A stretch of 64,000 nucleotides of DNA, taken from NCBI GenBank assembly GCA_020086605.1, contig JACBWW010000047.1, positions 3,016,330 through 3,080,329 on the forward strand. The letters run 5' to 3'. A program made the translations under genes and the position numbers. Below, piece by piece: positions 48,646-61,500 of the stretch. The DNA comes from Lanius collurio. Taxonomy: Eukaryota; Chordata; Aves; Passeriformes; Laniidae. The notes beneath the pieces are model-generated. The model was not told the DNA's origin, made no database searches, and worked only from the letters and a program-made list of their open reading frames with translations. Each line of letters starts with the position of its first letter. Within the stretch, counting starts at the first letter, position 1.

Positions 48646-51600
48646 GTAAAATATTCCCATCACCAGACTCAGACTGGTTATGTATTTTTTTTGTTGTTGT
48701 GATGCATCTCAAAATCTGTTATAACAGTAAATCAAGAATACTTGCACAATGTTTTATCAGCTGACCTGGTGTCTGAGCAGCAGTTTTATCATTTGAATAT
48801 TTTACTCTGAAGTGTATTCACTAAGGAGAGTGAGACTGCTGCAGGCAATATGGCATATGTGAGTAACTTGGAATAGAAATCTATTTTGTGACTGATTTTT
48901 TTGCTGTATCTGCTGATACTCCCTTTTTTTGTGTGTGTGTGCATGTGTTCTTTCTCAGCTCACCCTTCAGAAAGCATACATTGTGGTCTGGAAATATTTT
49001 GAAAATACTGTTATTATGAAATCAAGACTTTCATTTTTACTGAAGATTGCTAAGATGATATAACAGCCACTGGGATAGTATCTGTATGGTATCACACTAC
49101 TTCCCTGTGTAATTTTTGCATTATTTTTTCTAACTCAGGAAAACCCTAGCACCTTTGCTTTCCTATGTAAATGAAGCTCATGCTATCCCATTCTCTGAGA
49201 GCATCAATCCCATAATCATTTTGAACCTGTTTTTCAATTCCAGCTACATTTGATAGCAAGATAAGCTTCATAGAAACTAGGTTTCTTAATTTTTCTTGAA
49301 AATAAATGAGATGATGCAAAAGGGAAATGGTGAGCTCCATCCTCTGACAAAAGAGTATTCACATGTGAAGGGGATGTTGCACCTTAGTTATGGTCAGGAC
49401 TCCCATCAGAGAACTCTTTACTTGAAATTAGAGAACCTTGGAAATATTATACAACTTCCAGGTGAAGAATTTGTTTCAATTATGGCAATTTCAATATTTG
49501 TTTGTTTTGGGGTTATTTTGTTGTTTGTTTATTTTAACATGTTAAAGCCTAAATCTCCTTTGGCACTGGTAACATAGCCCAGATAAAAAGCCACTGAGCT
49601 ACCCCAGCCTTTGACAATTGAGCTTCATTAATTCCCATATTCATGGCATTTTTTTTCCATTGTGTAAAGTTCCTCTAGAAAACACAAATCTGAGAAAAAG
49701 AACAGTAGCCACATAAATATATTTGGGATTTTTTTTGTATTTGTGTGAAGAGGGTAGGAAGCATTGCCTTCCTTTCCTGTTAAGATACACTCTGGTTTGA
49801 GGATATATAGTGTGGGATCTTTCCCATGCTTGTGTTTTACAGTGTGGATGCCCCATCTGTCTCCTTTTCATTTTAAATGTACCTTCATTTGTTATTTGAT
49901 TCTAAAAACCATTCTCTGGCTGTTCAGTCTTGTTTGTTCTCCAGAAATCTTGAGAGCACTTTGTAATACCAAGAAGTGACAAGCAAGGGAGCCATTTGAT
50001 AAATAATTATATAAAAAAACCCTTGTCAGTCTCTCTAATACAAATTAAGCTCATCAGCCACCCACATGTGTCTACAAGTCTTAATTTGCTTCATACCTTG
50101 GGTATCATAAATTAATCAGTATTTCAATTCATTTTGTTTCAGTGCTTTGTCCTCTAATACTACATAATTTTTATTGCCCTCTGTGGGGCATATTCATGTC
50201 TCAGTGGGTAATATTGTCTCTTTTTAAAATACTTTCTGCTGCCCCTTTAAAGGTGATCATATTCTGTTCCCTCTTGATTTCTCATTCCTGAGAGAGAAGT
50301 ACAACTCTGAGAAACAAGCAGTGGATACTGCTTGGATACTGGAGAAATGTTTGCTTCATAATTCTCAAAATTTATAGTTTTAGTTTGGAAGGAACCAGTG
50401 CTGTTGGAGGTGGAAATCTGGGCTGTAAGGAGAGTTCCAGCTGCACTTCTCAGTCTTCTGGGCATTGGGGTATTTGAGTTAGAGGACAATGCACAGCCAG
50501 AGTGACCAGTGATCCTTGGCCAGACTGAGCTGCCTGTCCTGGCCAGGTGTCTGCTGTCACTGCAGAGCCTGAGAGGAGAAGGGCTCTGCCCAGCAGCAGG
50601 GGACTGCCCTTCTCTGCTCCTGAGGCTGCATTTGTCCCCCAGCCTGAGGTGACCGTGGAACACCTGGAATGCTGGCTTGGATAGAGGGCACTGAGAGTGG
50701 CTTTTAATTAGTTTGGGATTTGCTGAACTGTGAGGTTCTGCACATCCACCCCAAGAAAGTGGGAGGGGAACTTTTGACAAGGGCATGTAGCGACAGGATG
50801 AGGGGGGGAGAGAGGAGGTTTAAATTAAATATTAGGAAGAAATTCTTGCCTGTGAGGGCAGTGAGGCCCTGGCACAGGTTGCCCAGAGAAGCTGTGGCTG
50901 CCCCATCCCTGGAAGTGTTCAGGGCCAGGTTGGATGGGGCTTGGAACAACCTGGGATAGCAGGAGGTTCATGGCAGGGAGGTGGAACTGGATGGTTTTAA
51001 GACACCTTGCAACCCAAACCATTGAGTGATTGTGGGTTTGTTTTTAGTTTGGGGTTGCTTTTATTCTCTGAGTCATAGAGTGCACAATAAAGAACAAAGG
51101 GGAGCCTCTTAGTATTCACCATGAGTTTGCATTGTAAATTTGTATCTGGCAGCTAGGTAGAAAAAACTAACAGTACTTAATGTTAATTTTAGGGCAACTA
51201 TTCTGGACTTTATTACTCAGGCATTTGATGTAGGAGCTTTCAGTCTGCTGCATTTCAAACAATTGAAGATAGTATCCACAATATAGAATGTGTAATTTAT
51301 TTACTAGCAGTTTTTTGCTGTCTCACTGTCAGGCTGCTGTTCAGCTTTGTACGGAGATCCTTCAAGAGGAAAACTTAGAATAATTTTTAAGACACTTAAA
51401 GAAACCTAAGATTTTATTTCCTAATTCTTGCCTTGCTTGTTTCAGATTGATATGAAGGACATATAGTAGCTGGAGAGGAAGAAATTTGAGAACTAATTAG
51501 CAATTATTGTTATGACTCAGTCATACTGTGGGCTGGTTCTCTCTCTCTGCTGCCCACTCAGAAAAAAAATCTCTGAAAAAAAATTAGTATTTTGAGTTTA

Positions 51601-53520
51601 GATTGCTTTTTAAAAAGCAAACAGATTTTTTTTTTTTGAGGAGATTTACATTAAAAACTGGTTGTGTTTTAAATCTGGTCCTTCCTGATATGGTAGCAAG
51701 TTCATACATACAGGAACCTAATTATGAAAGAGAGAGAGCTGGTATTTTATTTAGGGTGTTGGTGTATATTAACAATGCTTGCACCCTTCCTTATGGACCA
51801 AAACACAGTGTTAAGTGGTGCTCTAAAAAAAGACCCCTTTTGCATGCAGGAATTAAGCAGTGTTGATTGTGACTTGCTTATAAACCTAAGTGAACAGTGC
51901 TATAGCAGCTGGCTCTAAACACCTTACAAAACTGCTCCTTGCTCAGTACTCTTCTTGTATTTTCTTAAAACAGCAGCTACTTATTTATTACCCAATTATA
52001 TTCAAAAGTTGAACTTAATGATTTCTTTACTCATGGTTGAATTAACTCATTGCTAAGACTGTTAACTGTGCTTTTCCTTTCTTTGATGTGATGTGATTGC
52101 AGTTAGAAGGTCATGCAAAAAGAAATTTAAAATGCACCAGTTGAAGTACTTGAGCCTGGTTGTGCCCATTCCATGTGCAATGCAGTCAGAATGGAAAATC
52201 TTTAAACCTAAGCTGTTAAAATCTCAGTGCAACAGTTCTTTGGAACTTGTTCTTTCCTGTTTTGACAGTTACTGACTTAAAGCTCTGGAACTGTCATCAC
52301 ACTGTTGCTTAACAGGTATGTGTATCTCAAAGGGACCAACAAACCAAATACTCTGTGAGCAACATGCTAGTGGATAGCAGTTACTGAGTGAGTAGGAGAT
52401 GTTAATAATATAAACCAATTTTGCTGTGTGCTATTCCTCAGAGAAAGTGGTTATTCAGGATATCTGTGACATTAGCTTCAGTTTTTAAAATGGTGAGTAT
52501 TTTTAATCCAGGCACAGTTCTTTCCACCAGTTCCAGTTGTACTCAGGTTGCGTGTGCAGGAAGGTTTTGTGTTTGCTTGATCTGACTTTTTTTGTCTCAA
52601 GAGTAGAGGGAGTGATTAGGTTTTTTTCCCTGCTTTAAGTCATCAGGTTTGCATTTTAGTTTAAAGGTCTTAATCAAATCATTTTATAAGAGCAATCATT
52701 TAGCAGTGGGTAATGTGAAGTACATTTGTTTCAGTCTGGAGTTTAGCTGTATAATCTGTTTTTTCAATCAGATTTTTTTTTTCAAAGAACTAGAGGGATG
52801 TAAGTGCCCAAATCCTGTTGGAAATCAGTATTACATGGTTTTTCATGCAGACCCATGTACATCCAACAGAGCACTGCAACAAGATACAGGGATCACAAAA
52901 TGCTGTGTTTGGATTTGTGTGAGCTGCCAGTGCAAAGGCTGTCAGAGGGCAGTGTCCTTTCTGCCAGGTCATGGCAGGTGCATTCTGCTGCAGTCCACAC
53001 GTGCTATACCCTTTCTCCTATTCCTTTCAACCTTTGATGATTTAAAGCTGTGTTACCTGCTTAGGATTTGTTTGCTGAGCTACCTATTCATCAGAAATTC
53101 CTTGTTTGAAAGGTGGGTTGGCAGAAAGTGCAGGGAAACAAAAGGATTGTGGGCTATAAATCAGAATATTGCATTGGTGGTGGATATTGGATTGGATGGA
53201 GTGAGCTGACGTTTTCTCTGAGGGATGGGAATGAAAGCATCCATTTCCCTGTGACTCTCCCTGTATTGCAAGACTGTTGCATTTTTGGGGCCCAGTCTAG
53301 GGTACCCTTTAGATAAAATGAAATTATTTTTGGAGCAGAGATAGCCCTGGAATACTTTTTATGAATGGCACAGTAACCTGAATATCTTTTTAATTAAAGT
53401 GGTGTTTCTTTGAGAATTTCACATGTCTAGCTAATTAATGTAAAGTAAGGAGACAACTTCCAGAAGAGTAAATAAAAAGTTGTTCTGATGATATTTTTTG
53501 TTGGTTTTATTTTAAAGTAG
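48646..53520 (+). other. SPAG16: SPAG16 intron 8
   Basis: A 4.9 kb intron with ends GTAAAA and TTTATTTTAAAGTAG. It contains a short GT run near 48930, a GC-richer block at 50400-50770 and a sense CR1 3' end at 50774-51033. A 186-codon open frame at 52649-53209 has no recognisable domain and is taken as chance. Confidence 0.8.
50774..51033 (+). mobile_element. CR1 LINE 3'-end fragment, sense, in intron 8
   Basis: Plus-strand CR1 landmarks: ACAAGGGCATGTAGCGACAG near 50777, TTAGGAAGAAATTCTTGCCT near 50832, CACAGGTTGCCCAGAGAAGC near 50873, GGCCAGGTTGGATGGGGCTT near 50924 and GCAACCCAAACCATTGAGTG near 51009. It is 5'-truncated and moderately diverged. The terminal ATTCTATG repeat is degenerate. 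Confidence 0.93.
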
Positions 53521-53666
53521 GCCATGATTGTACAAGGAAGAAAGAGTTTGAAGGTCCCACCCAGAAGGCTCTTTGGGAAGCCAGGCAGCAAAAGTTCCTT
53601 GTTGTTGCAAGCTCTTCAAGTGATCTAGCTGAAGAAACAGAGAAAAAGGGCAAGAGAGATCTAAAG
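53521..53666 (+). CDS. SPAG16: SPAG16 coding exon 9
   Basis: GC completes Gly240. The exon then encodes HDCTRKKEFEGPTQKALWEA, RQQKFLVVASSSSDLAEE and TEKKGKRDLK, ending AAG|GTAAAG, phase 0. EGPTQK-L-EAR matches EGPTQKGLREAR of mammalian SPAG16. The Ser/acidic/Lys linker after it differs from the mammalian sequence. The next exon should begin the linker before the WD40 repeats, and I could not find it before base 64000. Confidence 0.95.
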
Positions 53667-56600
53667 GTAAAGTGTTCTTTCCAGCTGTGCAGTATCAATC
53701 ATCTTTATACTAAGCTGTGGTGAAAGACACCTGTCCAGTGGGATTAAAAGAAATTCTGCTTAGTTGAAGTAAATAGGACAGGTAGGTAACAAGCTGTTTT
53801 TATTTTTAATACGAGTTTCTATTGCAATTAAATTTTCAGGGAATTACAGGAACTCTGATTAATTGAAGCTAGCAGCCTACTTTTTGAGAATCCAGTGTAA
53901 TCACCTAGCAGAGGAGGAGCACTGGCTGTAATTGCTTCTTGTTCTGTTGTGTTTCTTTTGTTACTTGAGTAATCCTGATCTGTTCCATAATGCTTACAAG
54001 CTTTCCCAGCTTTTCAGACTGTTCCAGCTGGGTCTAAAAGGGAAAATATCTGCAAGACTAAGGGGGAAAAAACTGGTAAATTTGTAATAGTCAGAGCTTC
54101 TAAACCTGAGTATACCAGAGGTGTGTTAGTGCTTCAGTTTGGAAGCTGTGCAAAATTGAAATTAATTCTTGAGTATTTTTTTTTAATTATGGAAAAGAAT
54201 GTTTACTTTGTTCTAATTCTTTTATTTATTGAGGTTGAATTTTTGGACTCCATAACAATGCTTTTTATTTTTCTGAATCAGGGTAATCATTGTAATATAT
54301 AAAATTTCATAAGCTCCTAAAACTGTTACACTAGTCTGTTTGTGTTTGAGAACTACAGTTGGAGTTTAAACTGTGTTTTTTGAGAAGGAAAAAAGCTTTA
54401 CTTGCAGATGATATAGTCAGAAGCAGCTTCAGTCTTTCCTCTCCCTATCCCCACAAGAATATGTCCATGGAAATTAACTTTTTATAGGTTTCTGCCTGGC
54501 TTTGCAAGAGCATTACTTCTGTTTGACTTTGGCAGTGCACCTCTCCACAGACAAACATACCATTTTAGTTCTCTTTTCATTCTTTTTTTCTGCTCCTGAG
54601 CCCTTGAATTAAAAAAATCTGTATCTGTACCTGTCTGTATCTCTTTTATTGCTTACTGAAACATTTCTTACCATATATAGCAAATACTTCTCCATACTGT
54701 CCCCACACCTATTGGTGCCTGAGGCCTGTGCCAGTCCAGCTCCACTTACCCTGTTTCATTCAGTGGTTAAAAACATCCATGGTGGACTCTCACAGCTATC
54801 CCCTCTCTTCATTTTGACTTGTCAACAGATACAATTTCATAATCCAAGAAACAATCATTTTTGTTTGTTTCTACTGAAGTCATCAAGATTTTTATGGAAG
54901 ACTTCAGTAGAGTTATGCTTCACCCCCAAAATATAAACTCTGCACAGTGTGTCTGTCTGGCTCTTGTTCTTTGAAATTCATGAGCACAGTTAGTTGACTG
55001 GTTCTGGCAAGCATCTGTGTTTCTGCAGATCTTATGTTTCCCAAATGAGTCCCACCAGAGGCCCTGATGTCTTTATTTAATCAGTGAATTAGAAAACTGA
55101 ATTAGTTCCAGAAATAAGGCATCAGAAGATAGGAGCATGTTTGAATGTACTAGAATTTTCCATGGCTAAGCAATAATCTAAAACTTTAGGTATGAGATTA
55201 GTTCCATTGTTAGAAGAGGTATAGGTCTTATTCACTTCACATTTCCTGGATCTATTACTTCTAAATATTTCCTTTCTCCTAATAAAGGATTCCAACTTGG
55301 ATAGTGCATGTGAATTACTGCTTAGGGTGTTAGAAATAAATGGCAGAGGGAATGCTGAATGTGTAGAGTGCAAAGAGAGGAGTTAAAATTGTTTAAAACA
55401 GAAGAGGCAGAACTCTGTCCTGTAGTGCACACTTACTGAACTACAGTTCTAATCCAAAGTATTTAATTAAAATAGTGTGTTCTTATTCAAGTGTTTAGGT
55501 GTCTAAGTATTTTTTCCCATCGAAAGGATGAGGTGTAAATGAGCCTTGCCTTCTTCCTTAGGTTAATTTCTGTGATACTGTGTGGTGTCTCATCTCCTCT
55601 GACCTATATCAAAAGGTCTTTTAAGTTCTGCTGTGTGTTGTGTGAATTACATTCTTTCTTACAGTGTTTCAATGTGAATGAACATGAACATCTACTGAAA
55701 AGTGTTCCATAACTCAGTCTTGTTCTCCTTTATCCTAATGAAAATAATACTTTAAATGTTTTATTGGGAAGGGTAAAATTGATTTATACTTACTGAGATT
55801 ATGAGTCATTTAAATTCTCTTTATACCACAAAGGAAGTAGGAGTCAGAGCATGAATTTGGTCAGTTCCATGGAGCTCAGGTGAGCAATGTATAGAAAAAA
55901 TAAATATAATTAAAGTCCTGTATTTGCATGTGCATTTACAATAAAATAGAGAAAAAGAGAAGATATGGAAAATCTAGGTAAAATTCACTGTCTAGTATTG
56001 TTAAGCCTGTTTCAGCAAATGTAAATGAATATTTACAGCTTACAAAAGTTCAGAGTGAACACATTATCCAATTCAAAAGTTCAGGCACTTGGATTATATC
56101 CCATTCAGTAAAAAGCCACAATATTGTGATGAGATTGTATCCTTGAGATAAAATTATAAATGTTTGTATTTAGCTGTACTGTGGTGATGGAAATGATTTA
56201 ACATCTCTTCTGTGTCTGGTAGCTAAATAGTGATCTAACAAATGCCTGGGCTTTTAAGTAGATGCAAATATGAGTCATAGCTGAGCTGGAGCATTTATTT
56301 CAAGGACAGACATATATTGTGTTATTGCAATATCCTGTAAAAGCTGACACATAATATAAAACACAGGGTCCCTTTGATGGGAAGTTTATCACTGAAACAG
56401 TGAGTGAAAAAGCAACTGGATTTTTGTTCTAAGAGAATGCATTATCCTGATTTTACAATCTTTGTTATGAGACTCAATTAAATTGTAGTAACAGACAATT
56501 AGTCTAAACAATTTACATATCTGGCCCTTAATAAGCCAGTATCAATAGCATAAATAGTCTTAGATTAAGAATGTGCATGCAGTACTACTTTAAACATTTA

Positions 56601-57659
56601 AATTAAAATGCACTCACAGGGCATTAAAATTGTAGAGAAACTTTGATAATGTGGATTTCATTATTATGCTCTCAAACTTTCCTGTTTTTATTCTCTCAGG
56701 TTCCTTTCAGAATACATTCTATGTTTGATTGCTTTTATAAGTTATTAGCAGGACAATTGTAGCTTCTTTATGTTCACTAAATTATATTTCTACATATATT
56801 ACAACCAAATTCAATTTTCTCCAGTTTTACTTGGTGTAAAACTTTAGATAAAGGTGTGTTGGACATTTCTGGAGTTGAGCAATTATCTGTTTCTGTGAAA
56901 CAGATTTTGCAATTATGGCCATTGTGTATATCAAAAATAGAGAAGTAAAATCCAGTGATCATACAGATGTGGCTTTTGTAATTAATAAGACTTTGGGTTG
57001 AAGTATCACGTGGGTACACATATTAGACTGAAGTTTCTCCTTGGTTCTATGGAAAAAAAGAGTACAAAATTCATGAGAACTGCTGTTTCTGTGCTCTCAA
57101 GCAGAAGGGAAGATGAGACCAAGTGATTACTTAATCAAATTATTGAGTTTGAATATAAATTAGCACAGGTGTATTGGGGACAGAATTAGAAAGATGGTCC
57201 CAAAGTAGTTAGGAGGGTTTCAAAATGAAACAGACAATTACTTTGTGTTTGTAATAATGTGGGTAAGAAAGCATTGATTGGATATTCAGAAGAGAATTGG
57301 TGACTGACAGATAACACTGGGAATGCTTATTTCTACACTCCTTCCCTGGGATAATAAAACTCCAGACACTGAGCTAAGAAAATTAATACAAGTTACCCAA
57401 ATATAAGACTGCAGCCTACAGAAAGGAAAATACAATGTCTGTGTTTCAAATGAGATAAAAAGTATAAGCTAAGAAAACATAGACAGCATAACTTACATTC
57501 CTAAGGAAGATGGCAGTGTCTAACTGAAATTTCACTCAGTATCTGCAAGAAACCAGGGACACAAGCAACTGGGAAAATGGATTTACAAGGAAAAAATGTT
57601 TCAATCCAGTCTGTAGTGCATCCATGGAATGATAAGAGATCCCATGCATAAGATACAAG

Positions 57660-58410
57660 TGCATTTAGGTTTTAAAAAGGCTTTGAATAGTCTCACATAT
57701 TAATTCCTGTGAACAACTGTGGAAATTTGGCCTGACATAATTTTTTTGAAATTACTGGAAAATAGAGTAGGAGCGTGCAGATAAACTGAAGAGGCTTTTT
57801 TGCAGTGATGTATTGTCCTTAATGATCTGGAAAATGGAACAGAAAATAAGCTGACAGAACTTGCAAGACCAAGTGGCCTGGTTTTGGTGGGGCTGGAACA
57901 GCTGAGTGCAGCTGAGGACAGGAGTGGAATTCCAAACCTGACCTATTGCAGAATTGATGTAAAAAAAAAAAGACAATATAAGAAAAGGTACATAACTCAA
58001 CCTTTAAAAAATGATCCGATGTACAAATAGAGATCAAAAAGATTAGAAAGGGTTGATCATTGGCTTTTAATTAGACTAGGCTCTAGGGTATGTTGTGTAA
58101 AACAAGCTTAACATGAGTTGAAAACCACATAATCTTGTGGAATAGCTGAACATTGTGCTGCATTGTAAACCAGGAATATGGCCTGGAGCATGTGGACTAT
58201 TCCTCTTGCTGTTTTCAGATGGCATGTGGCTTTGGCTGCAGTTTTGTGTGCAGTCTGATCACAGCTCTTCAGGAGACAAGTGGAGCATCTACACCAGAGC
58301 AGTAAGAATGCTTAGGAGTCTATGAAGCTGTCAAAGAAAAGGTGAAAAGTGAAATTGGATAGTCTACAGAGAAGAACCCTAAGGGGAGACAGGATGCATC
58401 CTTAAAATAG
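57660..58410 (+). mobile_element. Ancient degraded CR1 LINE, sense, in intron 9
   Basis: Weak but collinear CR1 landmarks: AAAAAGGCTTTGAATAGTCT near 57674 (end of the RT-coding part), CTTAATGATCTGGAAAATGG near 57817, GGCTCTAGGGTATGTTGTGT near 58080, AGGAATATGGCCTGGAGCATG near 58172, and AGAGAAGAACCCTAAGGGGA near 58368 (the CR1 TGGAGAAGAGAAGGCTAAGGGG region). The order matches a CR1 with many indels. It is much older than the copies at 4.5, 25.9 and 50.8 kb. Confidence 0.7.
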
Positions 58411-58424
58411 AAAAGAGTTCTGGT

Positions 58425-58502
58425 AAAAGAAAAAAACAAACAAAACAAAAACAAACAAAAAAGCAAACCAAAAAAACCAAAACAGAAATAAAACCAAAAG
58501 CA
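58425..58502. repeat. A-rich simple repeat (CAAAA-like)
   Basis: About 78 bases composed almost only of A with interspersed C (AAAC/AAAAC units), directly downstream of the degraded CR1. CR1 elements do not end in poly(A), so it is more likely an independent simple-repeat expansion. Confidence 0.85.
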
Positions 58503-61500
58503 AATGCCAAATTACAATACAACTTGTTAGAACAAAGAGTGAAAAAGTAGAAATTCAATAAGAATCATTGAGTACAGTGGGTGTTAAGCAGCAAAGAAAC
58601 TGTATATCCTTAGAATCTTAGATCCTTCTTTCCTTTTGCTTACAGAATTGATGTTCTGTGATTCCAATGTTAAGAGTAGGATCCAAGATTAGCTGTGTGT
58701 AATCTAAAATTTGTCCTTTAGTTAGTGTTGATGGAAGTTAATTAAAAGAATTACATGTTCTGTTAGGCAATTCTGTATTTTTTAAAAACATGTTTTCTAT
58801 GGACTTGAAAATGGTATAAAGAAAATGCTTTTTAGGTGAAATTTGTATTTTTTTTACAAACTTGTATTATAGTCTGTAATGTAATAAATAATGTGATGAT
58901 GGCTTTAGTTTCAGGATTTTCTCAAATGTGTTTAAAGATTTCAGGCCTAGATGAAGAAAATGAGAAAATGCTTAGGAAAGTTAGCTATAAATAAAGCTGT
59001 ACAGGAAATATTCATACAGTTGCAAGACTAGATCATAAAAGACAACTTATTATATAATTGTCCATCTACCTTTGCAGCTTTGTTAAATTGAGACATCCAA
59101 TGCCTTGCATTTTTAGTAGTGGATTGATTCTTAAAGATTCTAAAGTATTTCATAAAATTACCTCACAGAGCATCCAAAGGGTTTTCTTTAAAGAACAAGG
59201 CTTATTTTGAGTCAATGCATGCTGCCAAGAAAAAGAAAGTAACAGGCCCCCAAGACTGAGAACCAATACAGAAAGTTGTTGAGAAGTAAGATACATTTGA
59301 TCCTAATTCTAATTATACACAGGCTTTGCATATTCATCCATTTCTTTCTGTATTTGAGTGTCAATAATGACAGATTTTAGAGTACCAGGCTGTCTTCAGT
59401 GAGCCCCTGAATCTCAACTCTTGCTATAGTCACTTGCAAAAACTGCTGATAATGAAATCCCTGGTTTTTATATGCAAATGCTTTGATATCCTGGAAGAGG
59501 GATGTACTGAAACTGTATTTAATTGGAGAAAAAAACCTTTGAGTTCTCTTTGCAGAGAAGATGTAATAGATATAAAAAAATGACATAAAGGCTTTAAAAT
59601 GTTTGGCTGTCTTTTACAAATAGCTGTGGCTGTCCTCCTGAGGACAGACAAATGGAGGGAGTTGGGAATTGTGTTGTGCAGGAGGGGTTCCTTTATCCCT
59701 CAGTGTTCCTGCAGTGCTTTCCCTTGTTCCTGTTGGGCTGGAGGATAGGATTTGACTTTCTCTGAGTTAACAGAGAATTTTCCAGGAGCACCAGAGGCTC
59801 CCTACAACAACCCCCACAAGCAGGAGGTGGGATGGTGCTTGCACAGCTGTTGGTCACGGCAGCAGTGGTGGCCTTGGAGACCACGTTTGAGCAATTTCAT
59901 TAACTCGGGTCTAACACTTTGTTTTCCCTTTAATTAAAGTGTCAAGACCTTAACATTTCTCTTGGAAACCATTTGGGAGTTGTGGGGGGAAGAGGAGGAG
60001 AATGGTTTAGTTGTGCTTGTTTGTTCACTAACCGATGTTCAGTGCTTACAGCCCCCAAAGGGAATTCTGCTGCTACAACTGCTCTAACTGTGCAATTCCA
60101 ATGCTCTCTGCAATGTTAAACTTCTGCCAAGAGCTCCCTTCCTCTCAAGGAAGGAGAGGCACTAACTAGCAGTGGAATGCACTACACAAGACATGAGTAG
60201 TGTTGGGTACCTTAAATACAATGTTATTGGTGCAAACTTCATTTCACTTGAAAAAAAAAGTCAATGGTTTTTAAGAAGGGCTTTTTCTTCTGTGAAAGGA
60301 AAAAAAAAAAATCTAAGTTTCACAGAAGTCTATTTCCAATTATAATTCCTTTTTTTTCAAGATCTGTTTCATAATAAACATTTATGATGCAGGAGTTGGG
60401 AAGATTTTTGTAATTACTTAAGAGCACTGTATACTACGTTTTAGTTTTCAGTACAACAAATTAGTGATCTGCTTGGTGGTTTGGGGTATTGATAAGACAC
60501 ACAGAAGTGTTACTTGTAATTGATACACAAATTCAAGTCCTAATATTCAGAATGGTAATTGTATTGAAATGGGTAAATAATCACCACTATTTTTAAAGGG
60601 ATATTCTTCCAAAAGTATTTGCAGTCTAAAATTTGGTGGTTAACCTTAGCTTGGTGTTCAGGGATGTGGCTAAAAAGGTAATATATGTATTACTACTTGA
60701 TATACTTACACAAAAAAAGTAGATTAAATAAGGCCAAACTTAATACTAATTGTTTTTTTTTTTTCCCCATTTTAATGTAGTTAAGCTAGAGTTATTTATG
60801 GGTAAATCTAGATCTTTCAAATTAGTGAAATGTGATTGAAATGTGAAATAAGTGCTCAGACCACTAAAATCTGGAGGGAAAGGCTCAAGTGCTGACTGTG
60901 GTATTTATATTTTAAATTAACTATTCTGAAGTAAGTTACAGATTTTGGTGTTTCAATCTTTTTTTCCAATATTTAAACAAAGCCTTTGCATATGTCAACA
61001 TCACTTTAAGGAAAATTAAATTCAATATTAGTGTTTCGTTTTCATGGTAACAAATCTCTAACATACCCTAAGAGCTCTGGCACTGCTCACAGTGTTCAGG
61101 GTTGTTTGTCTTGTATATTCAAACAGCACTTCTGGGAGTAGAAAGTAAAATCTTAATTGTTTCTGTTTGAATACAATGAAATAAAACACTAAGTCCTTTA
61201 TTCCTAACAGTTTATGAATTAATAATCAGAGCATTTCCTCCATAAAATGTGACACTGTTTTATTGGAGTGTCACATACTGTGAGGATAATGTTAATGGGT
61301 CACAGGTCCTTCTGTAATTGGATTTCCAGTTCGAATCTAGGCCTGACAGGTTTGATCATGATTAAAATAAGTTGTTGTATAATCATGGATTAGTTGATCT
61401 TACCTGCTTTTACATGCAGTAAGCATGGAGCAGCCTCTCCCAGCAAGGAGGCTGAGGTTGGGTGGATTTCTGCTGGAACCCAGCCTGGAATGTCTGTACA

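Noticed and set aside
52649..53209. 186-codon plus-strand open frame as an extra exon or nested gene
   Set aside because: The translation is hydrophobic and Cys-rich without a known pattern. It starts in an AT-rich intron with no promoter or splice support, and it does not match SPAG16.
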